Position numbers and translations under genes: made by a program. Of a stretch of DNA of 64,000 nt, positions 1 to 8,231 are shown piece by piece; the first letter of the stretch is position 1; every line of letters begins with the position of its first letter. The notes under the pieces are model-generated. The model was not told where the DNA came from. It saw nothing but the letters and a program-made list of their open reading frames with translations, and did no database searches. Origin of the DNA: Hymenobacter sp. YIM 151500-1 (lineage in GTDB: Bacteria > Bacteroidota > Bacteroidia > Cytophagales > Hymenobacteraceae); contig NZ_CP110139.1 in assembly GCF_025979885.1 (NCBI RefSeq), forward strand, positions 3,926,001-3,990,000, given 5' to 3'.

Positions 1-57
1 TCAGGAGTGCCTAAATTTAGGCCCTCAAAAATACAAGCCCCGCCCTGCTGTTCCCGT

Positions 58-360
58 ATGCCAATCCGCTGGAAGAACACCGAGGTCCACCCCGTTACCG
101 ACAGCCCGGTTATCAAGTTTCTGTGCCGCTACCCGGTGTTGTTTCTGCTGCCCATGCTAGGCCTGGCCGGGTACGCCGCGTACTGGTGGCGGTGGCTCAC
201 GGAGCTGGAAAACGGCACCCGGAAGTCGTTGTACGTGGGCCCCTTGCGGATTTTGTACGAGCTGGCGGGCAAGCCCGGCGTCAGTGGCGTGTACCTGCTG
301 CTGAGCTGTTGCTTCGGGTACTTGTTCTGGTACTACGCCATCCGGCCGCCCCGCCGCTAA
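58..360 (+). CDS. Small two-helix membrane protein, unknown function
   Basis: About 100 residues from the ATG at 58; the same frame is open back to position 7, but the upstream part looks like leader. Two hydrophobic stretches are visible, near residues 23-43 (ends in aromatic YAAYWWRW) and near residues 77-93 (VYLLLSCCFGYLFWYY), with a polar loop between and a basic end (RPPRR). It is probably a small inner-membrane protein. I do not recognise a family. The next gene follows about 100 bases downstream on the same strand. Confidence 0.5.
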   Translation: MPIRWKNTEVHPVTDSPVIKFLCRYPVLFLLPMLGLAGYAAYWWRWLTELENGTRKSLYVGPLRILYELAGKPGVSGVYLLLSCCFGYLFWYYAIRPPRR

Positions 361-461
361 CTACCGCCGGCCCAGCCGAAGCCGCCGCCAAGCCGTTGGA
401 AATGTTGCCCGAACCCGGATACTGCCCGCTGCCCATCGTCCGTAACCCGACTTTCTCGCCT

Positions 462-1067
462 ATGAGCGTTCAGCTGCACAATCCCGCCTTGTTGTTAATC
501 GTGGCCGACGCCCTGGCGGATGCCGACGAATTTGAGCTGGAAGACCTGACCCAGCACCTGGCCCAGCGGCTGAACCTGGAGGAGTTTCCACGCGACGACG
601 ACCAGCCTGGCGCCGACATGCCGGAAATCCTGCAAGCCCTCGACGATTTTCCCCTGAGAAAGAAGCTGCTGGCTTCCCTCACGGAGCTGGACGAAGACCA
701 CTGCGTAGATGCCCGAATGGAGCTGGAAGAGCTGGCTGGCTACTACAGCGGCGGCGAAGACTTCTGGTTTCAGCTGACTTCCCTCACCGGACTGGAGCAC
801 TGCCCCGGTTTGAGAAGAATCGTGCTTACGCTAGGCTCCAGGCAGTTTCCGCGGCCCAGCGCGCACCTCGTAAGCTTGCAGCCTCTGGCGGGCTTGCCCC
901 GGCTGGAGTCGCTGGAGCTGTACGCGGATGATGAGGTGCGCTTCACGGATGCGCCTGTGCTGCTGACGCTTCCGTCGCTGAAACGGCTGGTGGTGAACAG
1001 CACGTTGGTGGAAGGCTACGCGGCCATCCAAGCCCAGCTCACGGCTGCCGGGGTAGAAGTAGCGTAA
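462..1067 (+). CDS. Acidic leucine-rich protein, unknown function
   Basis: 201 residues from the ATG at 462. The same frame is open much further upstream, but that part is compositionally unlike the rest. The N-terminal half is acidic (DALADADEFELEDL). The C-terminal half resembles degenerate leucine-rich repeats, with spaced L/V positions in LQPLAGLPRLESLEL and LLTLPSLKRLVV. No signal peptide or membrane segment is seen, so it is probably cytoplasmic and may bind protein. An alternative start is the ATG at 402. The function is unknown. Confidence 0.55.
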   Translation: MSVQLHNPALLLIVADALADADEFELEDLTQHLAQRLNLEEFPRDDDQPGADMPEILQALDDFPLRKKLLASLTELDEDHCVDARMELEELAGYYSGGEDFWFQLTSLTGLEHCPGLRRIVLTLGSRQFPRPSAHLVSLQPLAGLPRLESLELYADDEVRFTDAPVLLTLPSLKRLVVNSTLVEGYAAIQAQLTAAGVEVA

Positions 1068-1130
1068 TAAGCCTGCTTTAGCTGCTGTAGAAAACCCGCT
1101 AGAAGCTCCAAAATTCACCACTCCTCTGTT

Positions 1131-1565
1131 ATGCCCCGCGTTAAAGTTCAACTGCCTGATACCTTCCTCTTCACCACGGAAATACCCGTGCGCATCACCG
1201 ACCTCAACTACGGCGCCCACCTCGGCAACGACGCCCTGCTCAGCATTCTGCACGAAGCGCGGGTGCAGTTTCTGAACTACGTGGGCCGCCCTGAGTTCAA
1301 CCCCGCCACCAAGCAGGGTCACATCATGGCCGATGTAGCCATTGAGTACAAAGGCGAGGGGTTTTACGGCGACACGCTCCGCATCCAAATGGCCGCCGAC
1401 GACCTCAGCAAGTACGGCTTCGACATCGTATACCGGGTTACGAACCAGCACGGCCAGGAGGTAGCCCGCGCCAAAACCGGTATGCTCGGTTTCGACTACA
1501 ACACCCGCAAGCTGCTACCCCTGACTGAAGAAGCCACCCGACGCCTGCGCGGGGAGTTGGGCTAA
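1131..1565 (+). CDS. Hotdog-fold acyl-CoA thioesterase (4HBT family)
   Basis: 144 residues, a normal length for a single hotdog domain. The N-terminal part carries RITDLNYGAHLGNDALL followed by LHEARVQFL, the usual 4HBT/YbgC-like layout in which an Asn/Asp-Tyr-Gly/His segment precedes the long central helix. Later strands follow (VAIEYKGEGFYGDTLRI). Such enzymes hydrolyse acyl-CoA thioesters in the cytoplasm; the substrate cannot be told from sequence. Its stop codon overlaps the stop of the convergent toxin gene on the other strand by four bases. Confidence 0.8.
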   Translation: MPRVKVQLPDTFLFTTEIPVRITDLNYGAHLGNDALLSILHEARVQFLNYVGRPEFNPATKQGHIMADVAIEYKGEGFYGDTLRIQMAADDLSKYGFDIVYRVTNQHGQEVARAKTGMLGFDYNTRKLLPLTEEATRRLRGELG

Positions 1566-1888
1566 AAAAGCGGCAAAAGCAAAGCCGCAGTTAATTTCTG
1601 ATTGACTTCCGCTCGATACGACGAATCTAGTTCCCCCAACTCTCCTTTTGCTAGCCGCGCTTCAATAGTTGCCAGCTTATCGGTGCAAATGAATGATGCA
1701 ACGCGTAAGCCATTGATTGCTGAAGGTTGAACCAGCACATCAGACGAACGTGGAAACTGCACCTGGGATGAAATAAAAGCTACTGTAATATCAGCCGGCC
1801 GAATAGCTAGCACTAATGCTGGCCGCAGCTTATGGCCACTCAAGTCAGTGAAAGGAAACGGCAGCACTACAATGGTTCCTGGCTTCAC
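1562..1888 (-). CDS. MazF/PemK-type toxin (type II toxin-antitoxin)
   Basis: 108 residues beginning KPGTIVVLPFPFTDLSGHK followed by LRPALVLA, the characteristic start of PemK/MazF endoribonucleases (G-x-I-V in the first strand, then K-x-R-P-A-L-V). Members cut mRNA and inhibit growth unless bound by their antitoxin. The ATG overlaps the end of the upstream antitoxin gene by four bases, indicating translational coupling. The base composition is more AT-rich than the flanking thioesterase and rlmN genes, which suggests acquisition by transfer. The 3' end overlaps the thioesterase gene. Confidence 0.85.
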   Translation of the reverse strand: MKPGTIVVLPFPFTDLSGHKLRPALVLAIRPADITVAFISSQVQFPRSSDVLVQPSAINGLRVASFICTDKLATIEARLAKGELGELDSSYRAEVNQKLTAALLLPLF

Positions 1889-2220
1889 TGATAGCGCACT
1901 TTAAGGTCATCAAGAGTATAGATGTCTTCAGCCGGGTCATGTAGAAAAGCAAAAACCGGCGAATTTTCCACATAAGCAGCTATCTGCTGTGTCAGAAGTT
2001 TGTCATCTTCCTCGTCATCAGTTTCTGATGTGGATGGGGAAGGCCGTCGGCGTTTTAGAAGAGGAACAGATACTTGCTCAAGCGGCTCCGTGATGACAAT
2101 ACTATTGGGTCTGCTGCGCTGCATCAGAAACGCGGCGAAATCCAGAATCTCAGCCGCTTTTTCCTCTGGTAGCTGCTCCAGCAGCTGCACCGTTTGGTCG
2201 ATAATTTCCTGCTTGGACAT
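1885..2220 (-). CDS. Antitoxin partner of the MazF/PemK toxin
   Basis: 111 residues. The N-terminus (MSKQEIIDQTVQLLEQLPEEKAAEILDFAAFL) has the helical pattern of DUF2281-like antitoxins, where LPEEKAAEILDFA is the recognisable core. A positively charged patch (LLKRRRPSPS) and an acidic, probably flexible segment (TDDEEDDK) follow. The C-terminus would wrap the toxin. It is first in the two-gene operon, with a four-base overlap to the toxin. Autoregulation through its own promoter between 2221 and 2326 is likely from family behaviour, not seen directly. Confidence 0.78.
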   Translation of the reverse strand: MSKQEIIDQTVQLLEQLPEEKAAEILDFAAFLMQRSRPNSIVITEPLEQVSVPLLKRRRPSPSTSETDDEEDDKLLTQQIAAYVENSPVFAFLHDPAEDIYTLDDLKVRYQ

Positions 2221-2313
2221 CGGGTCAGAAAGTCGAAGAATACGTCTACCAAAGTACTAATCGGCGGGAATAGTTCGTGCTACTTTCCTGGAACCCAGCC
2301 GCCTCAGATGGTG

Positions 2314-2321
2314 TATCTTTG
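2314..2321 (+). promoter_or_regulatory. Putative Bacteroidota -7 element of rlmN
   Basis: TATCTTTG matches the TAnnTTTG -7 consensus of Bacteroidota sigma-ABfr promoters and lies six bases before the rlmN ATG, implying a very short leader. I see no convincing TTTG -33 partner, so the call rests on the -7 match and position. Confidence 0.4.
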
Positions 2322-2326
2322 CAGCT

Positions 2327-3394
2327 ATGATGATTGATTTGCCCGTAGTTTCGAAGCGCGACATCCGCAAACTCACCCCCGACGAGCTGAAGGCCTTTCT
2401 GGTAGAGCACGGCGAGAAGCCGTTCCGGGCCAAGCAGGTGCTGGAGTGGCTGTGGAAAAACACGGCCGGCTCGTTTGAGGAGATGAACAACCTTAGCCTC
2501 GCCACGCGCGAGTTGCTGGCCCGGCACTTCGTTATCAACTCGGTGCAGGTGCAAAACCAGCAGCTCAGCTCCGATGGCACTATCAAGTCGGCCTTCCGCC
2601 TGCACGACGGCAACGTGGTGGAGGGCGTGCTCATCCCCCACGATACGCGCATGACGGCCTGCATCAGCTCCCAGGTGGGCTGCTCGCTCACGTGTAAGTT
2701 TTGCGCCACCGGCTACATGGAGCGTAAGCGCAACCTCGACGCCGCCGAAATCTACGACCAGGTGGTGCGCATCCGGGAACAGTGCGAGGCCCAGTACGGC
2801 ACGCCCCTCACCAACATCGTGTACATGGGCATGGGCGAGCCCCTGCTCAACTACGCCAACGTGGTGAAAAGCATTGAGCGCATCACCGCCCCCGACGGCC
2901 TGAACATGGCCCCGCGCCGCATCACCGTCAGCACCGCCGGCATTGCCAAGATGATCAAGAAGCTGGCCGACGACGACGTGAAGGCCAACCTGGCCCTGAG
3001 CCTGCACGCCCCCAACGACGCCAAGCGCAACGAAATCATGCCCATCAACGAAGCCAACTCCCTGGCCTCCTTGAAGGACGCGCTGAAGCACTACCACCAG
3101 CTCACCGGCCGCAAAGTCACCTACGAGTACATCGTATTCGAGAACTTCAACGACACGCTGCAAGACGCCGAGGAGCTGTACCAGATTACCAAGTGGATTC
3201 CCTGCAAAGTCAACCTCATCGAGTACAACCCGATTGAGGCGGCTTCTTACCGCAACACCGCCGACGACAAGCTCATGGCCTTCCACAAGTACCTGGCCGA
3301 CCGGGGCGTGCAAACCAACGTGCGCCGCTCCCGCGGCAAAGACATCGACGCCGCCTGCGGGCAGCTGGCCGTGAAGGAAAAGCCGGCGGCGTAG
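2327..3394 (+). CDS. rlmN: 23S rRNA (adenine-2503-C2)-methyltransferase RlmN
   Basis: 355 residues, normal for the family. A radical-SAM enzyme that methylates C2 of A2503 in 23S rRNA and, in characterised members, also A37 of some tRNAs. Visible features are the N-terminal accessory domain (FRAKQVLEWLWK), the CX3CX2C cluster motif CSLTCKFC at residues 119-126, the SAM-region GMGEPLLNYANV, RRITVSTAG, and the C-terminal RRSRGKDIDAACGQL with the cysteine needed for catalysis. It is cytoplasmic. The next gene converges on it, with a hairpin between. Confidence 0.96.
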   Translation: MMIDLPVVSKRDIRKLTPDELKAFLVEHGEKPFRAKQVLEWLWKNTAGSFEEMNNLSLATRELLARHFVINSVQVQNQQLSSDGTIKSAFRLHDGNVVEGVLIPHDTRMTACISSQVGCSLTCKFCATGYMERKRNLDAAEIYDQVVRIREQCEAQYGTPLTNIVYMGMGEPLLNYANVVKSIERITAPDGLNMAPRRITVSTAGIAKMIKKLADDDVKANLALSLHAPNDAKRNEIMPINEANSLASLKDALKHYHQLTGRKVTYEYIVFENFNDTLQDAEELYQITKWIPCKVNLIEYNPIEAASYRNTADDKLMAFHKYLADRGVQTNVRRSRGKDIDAACGQLAVKEKPAA

Positions 3395-3418
3395 CCAAGC
3401 GAAAAGCGTATACACCGA

Positions 3419-3447
3419 AACGCCCTGCGGCTGTGCCGCGGGGCGTT
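3419..3447. terminator. Hairpin between rlmN and the convergent barrel gene
   Basis: Arms AACGCCCTGCGG and CCGCGGGGCGTT are separated by CTGTG and lie between two convergent stop codons. The stem is GC-rich and has no long T-run on either side. It probably serves transcription from both directions. Confidence 0.55.
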
Positions 3448-3470
3448 GTGCTTGAAACAGTAACTGCTAC

Positions 3471-4661
3471 TCAGCGTGCAGGCTCGCCGAAGCGGAAGGT
3501 AAAGTCGATGTAGACCGGAATGATGTAGGTGGAAACGGCGCCATCGCCTTCGTAGGGCAGCACGTAAGCGGCGGCCAAGCCCAGGCTGGTGCGGCGCCAA
3601 TTGATTTTGGCTCCGTACAGCCCAAACACCCCCGCTTCACGGTCGGCAATCAGATAGTTTTCACTGAGCAGCGACACGCGCCGCGACACGCGCGTTTGGC
3701 CGCCCAGCTGCACAACGGGGGTGCTGCCCACCGTGCCGCTCACGAAGCCGTAGCCCAAGCCAAGCGTAACGTTGTTGTCGGCCGTGCCGCGGGTGAAGTT
3801 GCCGTAGAAGATGCCGGCACTTTCGCCCCCGGCGCGCACGTACAGCAGGCCGCCGCCCACGTGAGCGTTTTCACTGAGTTGCCCCGATACTTTGGGGGTG
3901 AAGGCAATGAACTGGTCGGTGAGCGGCACACCCGGAACCAGCGACGTAAGCAAGCCTACCGACACGTTATCGGTGAGGCCGTAATTGGCGCCGAGCAGAA
4001 ACAGGTTGATTGACTGCAACGACCCTTCGCCGCGGCGCAGGTTGCGGGCCGTGGGCTGGAAGAACAGTCGGTTGCCGTTGCCGATGTCGAACCAGCTGGC
4101 CGGGCGGCGGGACAGCTCCGAGTTTAGCTCGTCGAGGCGCAGAATGTTGCTGCGTTCCACCTGCACTGTGCCCAGGTCCTTGGTCAGAAACGTCAGCTGC
4201 TGCGCCTGCCGCGCGGTTAGCTCCCCATCGAAGGTGGTGCCCTGGCGCAGGGTTACGCGGTAGCGGCGGCCCACCGAATCGGTGGCGGCGGGCGCGGTGC
4301 CCGTCCCCGGCTGGCTGGGGGCCGCCGCGCCCAGCTCCCGTATCCGGTCCTCTATGGTTTGACGGACGGCCGCCACTTCGGCCTTGGTGAAGGGCCGCAG
4401 CAGGGTGCGGCCGTCGCGCAGCTGGGTGTGCAGGGTAATGGTGCTGTCCGGCGCCAGGCTTTGCTCGAAGCGGGCCTGCTCGAAAAGGTCGACGGAATAA
4501 TACGGGAACAGGCCGTAGGTAGCCTTTTCCTGGCGGTCGATGCTCTCACCCACTGCCGGGTGAACTGTAAGCGGACGGGTGGTAGGAGCCTGGGCCAGCG
4601 CCGGGCCACTGGCCAGGGCCAGCAGCAGCGATGCAACACACACAAAACGGGAGACGGACAT
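3471..4661 (-). CDS. Exported protein, probable outer-membrane beta-barrel, unknown function
   Basis: 396 residues with a clear signal peptide (VASLLLALASGPALAQ). A middle segment (RYRVTLRQGTTFDGELTAR through VERSNILRLDELN) resembles a small Sm-like beta domain. The C-terminal half has alternating beta strands with many Gly and aromatic residues (LFLLGANYGLTDNVSVGLLTS) and ends in strands rich in Y/F (VYIDFTFRFGEPAR), typical of Bacteroidota outer-membrane barrels. No known function is recognised. It is transcribed in the same direction as, and about 200 bases downstream of, the YihY-like gene. Confidence 0.65.
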   Translation of the reverse strand: MSVSRFVCVASLLLALASGPALAQAPTTRPLTVHPAVGESIDRQEKATYGLFPYYSVDLFEQARFEQSLAPDSTITLHTQLRDGRTLLRPFTKAEVAAVRQTIEDRIRELGAAAPSQPGTGTAPAATDSVGRRYRVTLRQGTTFDGELTARQAQQLTFLTKDLGTVQVERSNILRLDELNSELSRRPASWFDIGNGNRLFFQPTARNLRRGEGSLQSINLFLLGANYGLTDNVSVGLLTSLVPGVPLTDQFIAFTPKVSGQLSENAHVGGGLLYVRAGGESAGIFYGNFTRGTADNNVTLGLGYGFVSGTVGSTPVVQLGGQTRVSRRVSLLSENYLIADREAGVFGLYGAKINWRRTSLGLAAAYVLPYEGDGAVSTYIIPVYIDFTFRFGEPAR

Positions 4662-4802
4662 GCACGCAACGGGTTAGAATACGCTTCAAAGAGTACGCCG
4701 TCAAACCTAATGGTTGTATGCACTACCTGCTCTTTCCGGCCGCGTAATAAGATGCCGGAATAGGACTTCAGAAACGAGCAGCAAGGGCCCGAGAGTAAAG
4801 CG

Positions 4803-4847
4803 GCTACCCTCGCCGGGAGTGCGCAGAGCACACCTGACGAGGGTAGC
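4803..4847 (-). terminator. Weak hairpin downstream of the YihY-like gene
   Basis: Arms GCTACCCTCG and CGAGGGTAGC, ten bases each, are spaced by 25 bases just beyond the stop of the 4869-5837 gene. No T-run follows, so intrinsic termination is uncertain. Confidence 0.35.
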
Positions 4848-4868
4848 AGATAAAAAACTTCAGACTTT

Positions 4869-5837
4869 TCAGCTCCGCCAGCGGCCCTCGGCGCGGGGGC
4901 GGCCGGTGCTGATTTCTTCTTTGCTTTCGCCCTCCGGCACCTCGCGGGTTTCGATGCGCACGGCGTGGGCTTTGGGCTGCACCTTCTGGCCGAAGGCATC
5001 GGCAAACTCCTGGGTGAACTCGGCGCCGAAGAAGATAATCAGCGAAGAGTAGTTTACCCACAGCAGCAGCACAATGGCCGAGCCCGCCGCCCCAAACGCC
5101 GAACCGGGGTTGGCCTGAGCAATGTAGATGGCAATCAGATACTTACCCAACACAAACAGCAGCGCCGTAATGAATGCCCCAACCCCAACATCGCGCCAAC
5201 GGATAACGGCGTCGGGCAGGAAGCGGTAAATCATGGCGAAGAGCGTGGTAGTGATGCCAATGGACAAGCCCAGGTCGATGAGGCGGATAAAAAACACGGC
5301 CAGATCGGGCAGGAGCCGTTGCAGGTAGCCGGTAAACACGCTGAGCAAGGCGCTGACCACAAACGAAATCAGCAGCAGCAAGGCCACGCTCAGAATCAGG
5401 CCAAACGACAGAAACCGGTCGCGGACAAACTGCCAGGCGCTGCTGCGGGGCTTCACGCGCAGGTTCCAGATGTCGTTGATGCTTTCTTGCAGGGTCACGA
5501 AGAACGTGGTGGCCGCAAACACCAGTGTGCCAATGCCGATAAAGGAAGCCACGCCGCCCCGCTGCTGCTTGTTGAATTCGTTGATGCTGTCCTGCATAAA
5601 CTTGGCCGAGTCTTCGCCCACCAGCCCTTTCATCTGGGTAAATACCTGGCCCGACACGGCATCGGCATCCCAGATGGTGCTGGCGGCCGTGATGACGATG
5701 AGCAGCAGGGGGGGCAGGGAGAAGATGGTGTAGTAGGACAGCGCCGCCGCGTGGCGAAACGAGTTGTTGACCATGAACTCGGCGGCGGTGGTTTTGAGGA
5801 TATTAACAATATCCGAAAAGCGGTAGTGTGCGGCCAT
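4869..5837 (-). CDS. YihY/virulence-factor-BrkB family membrane protein
   Basis: 322 residues. The N-terminus has FRHAAALSYYTIFSLPPLLLIV, the hallmark of the YihY/BrkB family (A-x-x-L-x-Y-Y-T-x-F-S-L-P-P). About six hydrophobic segments follow, ending with AIVLLLWVNYSSLIIFFGAEFTQ, also typical. The tail after about residue 285 is charged and probably cytoplasmic. It is an inner-membrane protein; its transport or lipid-related role is not established for the family. The old name ribonuclease BN should not be used for function. Confidence 0.88.
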   Translation of the reverse strand: MAAHYRFSDIVNILKTTAAEFMVNNSFRHAAALSYYTIFSLPPLLLIVITAASTIWDADAVSGQVFTQMKGLVGEDSAKFMQDSINEFNKQQRGGVASFIGIGTLVFAATTFFVTLQESINDIWNLRVKPRSSAWQFVRDRFLSFGLILSVALLLLISFVVSALLSVFTGYLQRLLPDLAVFFIRLIDLGLSIGITTTLFAMIYRFLPDAVIRWRDVGVGAFITALLFVLGKYLIAIYIAQANPGSAFGAAGSAIVLLLWVNYSSLIIFFGAEFTQEFADAFGQKVQPKAHAVRIETREVPEGESKEEISTGRPRAEGRWRS

Positions 5838-5964
5838 AAGGCTGATATATCGGGAAGGAAGACGGGGATACTACGGAAGCTGAGGTGTTGGCGTTCGGTT
5901 GAGCCACCGCATGGGCCGCCGCGCCGTATAGTGAAGTAGCTCTGACCTCCAACCTCTTCTACGT

Positions 5965-6795
5965 ATGCGTCTTGCTCTTCCCACTGCCTGCGCTGGTCTG
6001 CTACTCACGGGCCTCCTGGCGGCCTGCGGACCGGCCTCCACTTCCTCGCCCGACACCGTGGCGGCGCTGCCGGCCCCGCCCCTCGACACGGCCGCCTATC
6101 CCATGGCCGAGGGCTTCAACCAGGCCGGCTCCGACGCCCGCGCCCTGCACCTGGCCGACCGCGTGATGCGGCAGATGGGCGGCTACCCGGCCTGGCAGCA
6201 AACCCGCTTGCTGGGCTGGAGCTTCCTCGACGGCTCCTACCAGCTGTGGGATAAGTACACGGGCGACTTTCGCTGGCAGAAAGACAGCCTCGTAGCCGTA
6301 TACAACCTCGATTCCCAGGAGGGCCGCGCGTATCGAGCCGGCCAGGACATTTCCGGCACCCAAGAGGGCCGCCAGCTGCTGGCCGACATGTACCCCACCT
6401 GGGTCAACAACTCGTGGTGGCTGGTGATGCCGTTCAAGCTCAAGGATGCCGGCGTGACGCTAACCTACAAAGGCACGGGCAAGTTCATGGACGGTACCCC
6501 GGCCGAGGTGCTGAGCATGACCTTTCAGAAAGTAGGCGTCACGCCCGAAAACCGCTACGACATCTTCATTAACCCGCGCACCAACCTGGTAGAGGAGTGG
6601 TCGTTCTACCGCAACGCCCAGGACGCGCAGCCCGCTTTCCACCGCCGCTGGGCCGACTACCGCCGCACCGGCCGCCTGCTGCTGGCCTCCGACCGCACCG
6701 ACGGCAAAGACGGCCGCCGCCTCACCCACGTCGTCGCCCTGGATTCGGTACCGGCTAGTGTGATGCAGAGCCCCCGGCCCATACAACCGCTGTGA
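5965..6795 (+). CDS. Lipoprotein, unknown function (possibly LolA/LolB-like fold)
   Basis: 276 residues beginning with a lipoprotein signal (LLLTGLLAACGPAS; lipobox LAAC), so the mature protein is probably anchored by lipidated Cys in the cell envelope. The body has long beta-type segments rich in Trp/Tyr (TRLLGWSFLDGSYQLWDKY; WVNNSWWLVMPFKL) and a conserved-looking YDIFINPRTNLVEEW. This layout resembles periplasmic LolA/LolB-like or DUF6503-like lipoproteins, but I cannot confirm a family. It converges with the DUF3891 gene. Confidence 0.6.
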   Translation: MRLALPTACAGLLLTGLLAACGPASTSSPDTVAALPAPPLDTAAYPMAEGFNQAGSDARALHLADRVMRQMGGYPAWQQTRLLGWSFLDGSYQLWDKYTGDFRWQKDSLVAVYNLDSQEGRAYRAGQDISGTQEGRQLLADMYPTWVNNSWWLVMPFKLKDAGVTLTYKGTGKFMDGTPAEVLSMTFQKVGVTPENRYDIFINPRTNLVEEWSFYRNAQDAQPAFHRRWADYRRTGRLLLASDRTDGKDGRRLTHVVALDSVPASVMQSPRPIQPL

Positions 6796-6820
6796 TGCAG
6801 CGCGAAGCGGAGGCTTCGCG

Positions 6821-7555
6821 CTACTTCCGAAACTCCCAGGTCAGTGTCTCGATGGGGGCGTGGCGGAGGGCGGCGGCTAGCTCGGCATCGTCCTTGAACT
6901 GGAGCTGGCGCAGGATGGTGGCTTCCACGCTGACGGTGAACTGCTTTTCGCGGAAGGGCCAGGGGTGCACGGTAACGGGGCCGTTTGGCTGGGGCTGCAC
7001 CACGTCGTAGCGTTGCCCGTCGGGGCCGGTGTAGATTTCGAGGGTACGGCCCATTTCGGGCAGCTCCTGCCGGCACAGAATGAGGCTGAGCCGGTCGGTC
7101 CAGTGCATGAGGTCGTAGTAGCGGGTGGCTTCTTTGCGGGTCAGCTTCAGCTCTTTCAGCCACCGCTTCTGGCAGGCCTGCTGCTCGTCGAGGAAGGCGT
7201 CGGTGGTTTTGTCCTGGCCGCGCAGGCTTTCGTAGAGCGTGCTCAGGTGCAGGCTGGTGAGCAGGCTGCGCCAGCGGCCCTGGAAGCGGGCGGCGCGCAT
7301 CACGCCGGTGGCCTGCTCCAGCGAAAATTCCTTCATGGTGAAGTTAGCCGGCGCCCCGGCGGGCGTAATGCCGTAGTGCCCGTCCCAGTGCTGCTGCTCG
7401 TCGTCGTGCTGGGTAATGGCGGCCAGCGTGCCCACCCACCGGTCCGTTGGGGAGCCGTCAAACGGCTGCCAGTGCCAGGCCAGCTGGGCCGCGAGCAGGC
7501 CGTGAGCTTGCTGGTAGATAATCTGCCAGCCATCGGGCGTGTGGTTTACAATCAT
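6821..7555 (-). CDS. DUF3891 family protein
   Basis: 244 residues. The start MIVNHTPDGWQIIYQQAHG, the following LLAAQLAWHW, the His-containing segment TQHDDEQQHWDG and the helix-rich centre (LLTSLHLSTLYESLRG) match the DUF3891 family. No signal peptide or membrane segment is seen; it is probably cytoplasmic. The several His/Asp residues in the N-terminal half could bind metal, but this is inference. The function of the family is unknown to me. Confidence 0.68.
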   Translation of the reverse strand: MIVNHTPDGWQIIYQQAHGLLAAQLAWHWQPFDGSPTDRWVGTLAAITQHDDEQQHWDGHYGITPAGAPANFTMKEFSLEQATGVMRAARFQGRWRSLLTSLHLSTLYESLRGQDKTTDAFLDEQQACQKRWLKELKLTRKEATRYYDLMHWTDRLSLILCRQELPEMGRTLEIYTGPDGQRYDVVQPQPNGPVTVHPWPFREKQFTVSVEATILRQLQFKDDAELAAALRHAPIETLTWEFRK

Positions 7556-7634
7556 TGCGAGGCGAATTTCTCGCAGGCGTACGCAGGGGGTGGCGCAGGG
7601 TTCCGCAGGCCACTTGCCCGCTCACCCGGACACA

Positions 7635-7668
7635 AAAACGCCCCGCTGCAAATGGGAGCGGGGCATTT
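7635..7668 (-). terminator. Terminator of the 7683-8174 gene
   Basis: Stem GCCCCGCT/AGCGGGGC has a nine-base loop; read on the minus strand it is followed by a T-rich run (GTTTTTG). It lies just past the minus-strand stop at 7683. Confidence 0.75.
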
Positions 7669-7682
7669 ATAGCAGGAGGAAA

Positions 7683-8174
7683 CTACAGCGGGGCCAGCTC
7701 CGGCTGAGGCGGTGCACCTGGCTGGGTGGGAAGCCGTGCGAGAAGCTCCCGGGCCGTGTCCGCCTTCAACCCTATTTCCACCCCATCCACCACAAACACG
7801 CCGTCGAGCTGAATGGAGATTCCCAGCACCGTTTCGCGCCGGGGCGGCGTGGTGCAGCTGATGCGGGCATAGGGAATCCGCAGCAACGTCTTGCCGAAAA
7901 ACATTTTCTGCATAACCAGCTCCTGCGCGTCAAAGCCCAGATACAAGGTGCCGCTGTAGCTGGTAAGGCCAATCCGGGCCGAGCCGGCATCCATGCCGGT
8001 CATGGGTGTGGTACTGGCATAGGTTTGCTCCAGCTTGCTCCAGCCCGGCTGAAACGGATTCAGCACGAAGCCACCACTGAGCTTATACAGCCGCACACCG
8101 GCGTACAGCAGCGCGGCCTGCAACCCAAAAACAAGGAGCTTAACGGCCCATCCGGTTACGTCGGCTGAATTCAT
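7683..8174 (-). CDS. Membrane-anchored protein with a beta-rich domain, unknown function
   Basis: 163 residues. One N-terminal hydrophobic segment (VKLLVFGLQAALLYAGVRLY) is followed by a soluble part with strands such as RIGLTSYSGTLYLGFDAQEL and KTLLRIPYARISCTTPP. That pattern recalls small GRAM/PH-like domains, where a protein or membrane surface is recognised, but the similarity is weak. It lies 57 bases downstream of the threonine-dehydrogenase-like gene on the same strand and ends at a good terminator. Confidence 0.55.
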   Translation of the reverse strand: MNSADVTGWAVKLLVFGLQAALLYAGVRLYKLSGGFVLNPFQPGWSKLEQTYASTTPMTGMDAGSARIGLTSYSGTLYLGFDAQELVMQKMFFGKTLLRIPYARISCTTPPRRETVLGISIQLDGVFVVDGVEIGLKADTARELLARLPTQPGAPPQPELAPL

Positions 8175-8231
8175 ACGCGCTGCTGAAGTAAAGGCAAGTA
8201 GAACGCCAAAAGCAGCACCAATAGGGCGCGG

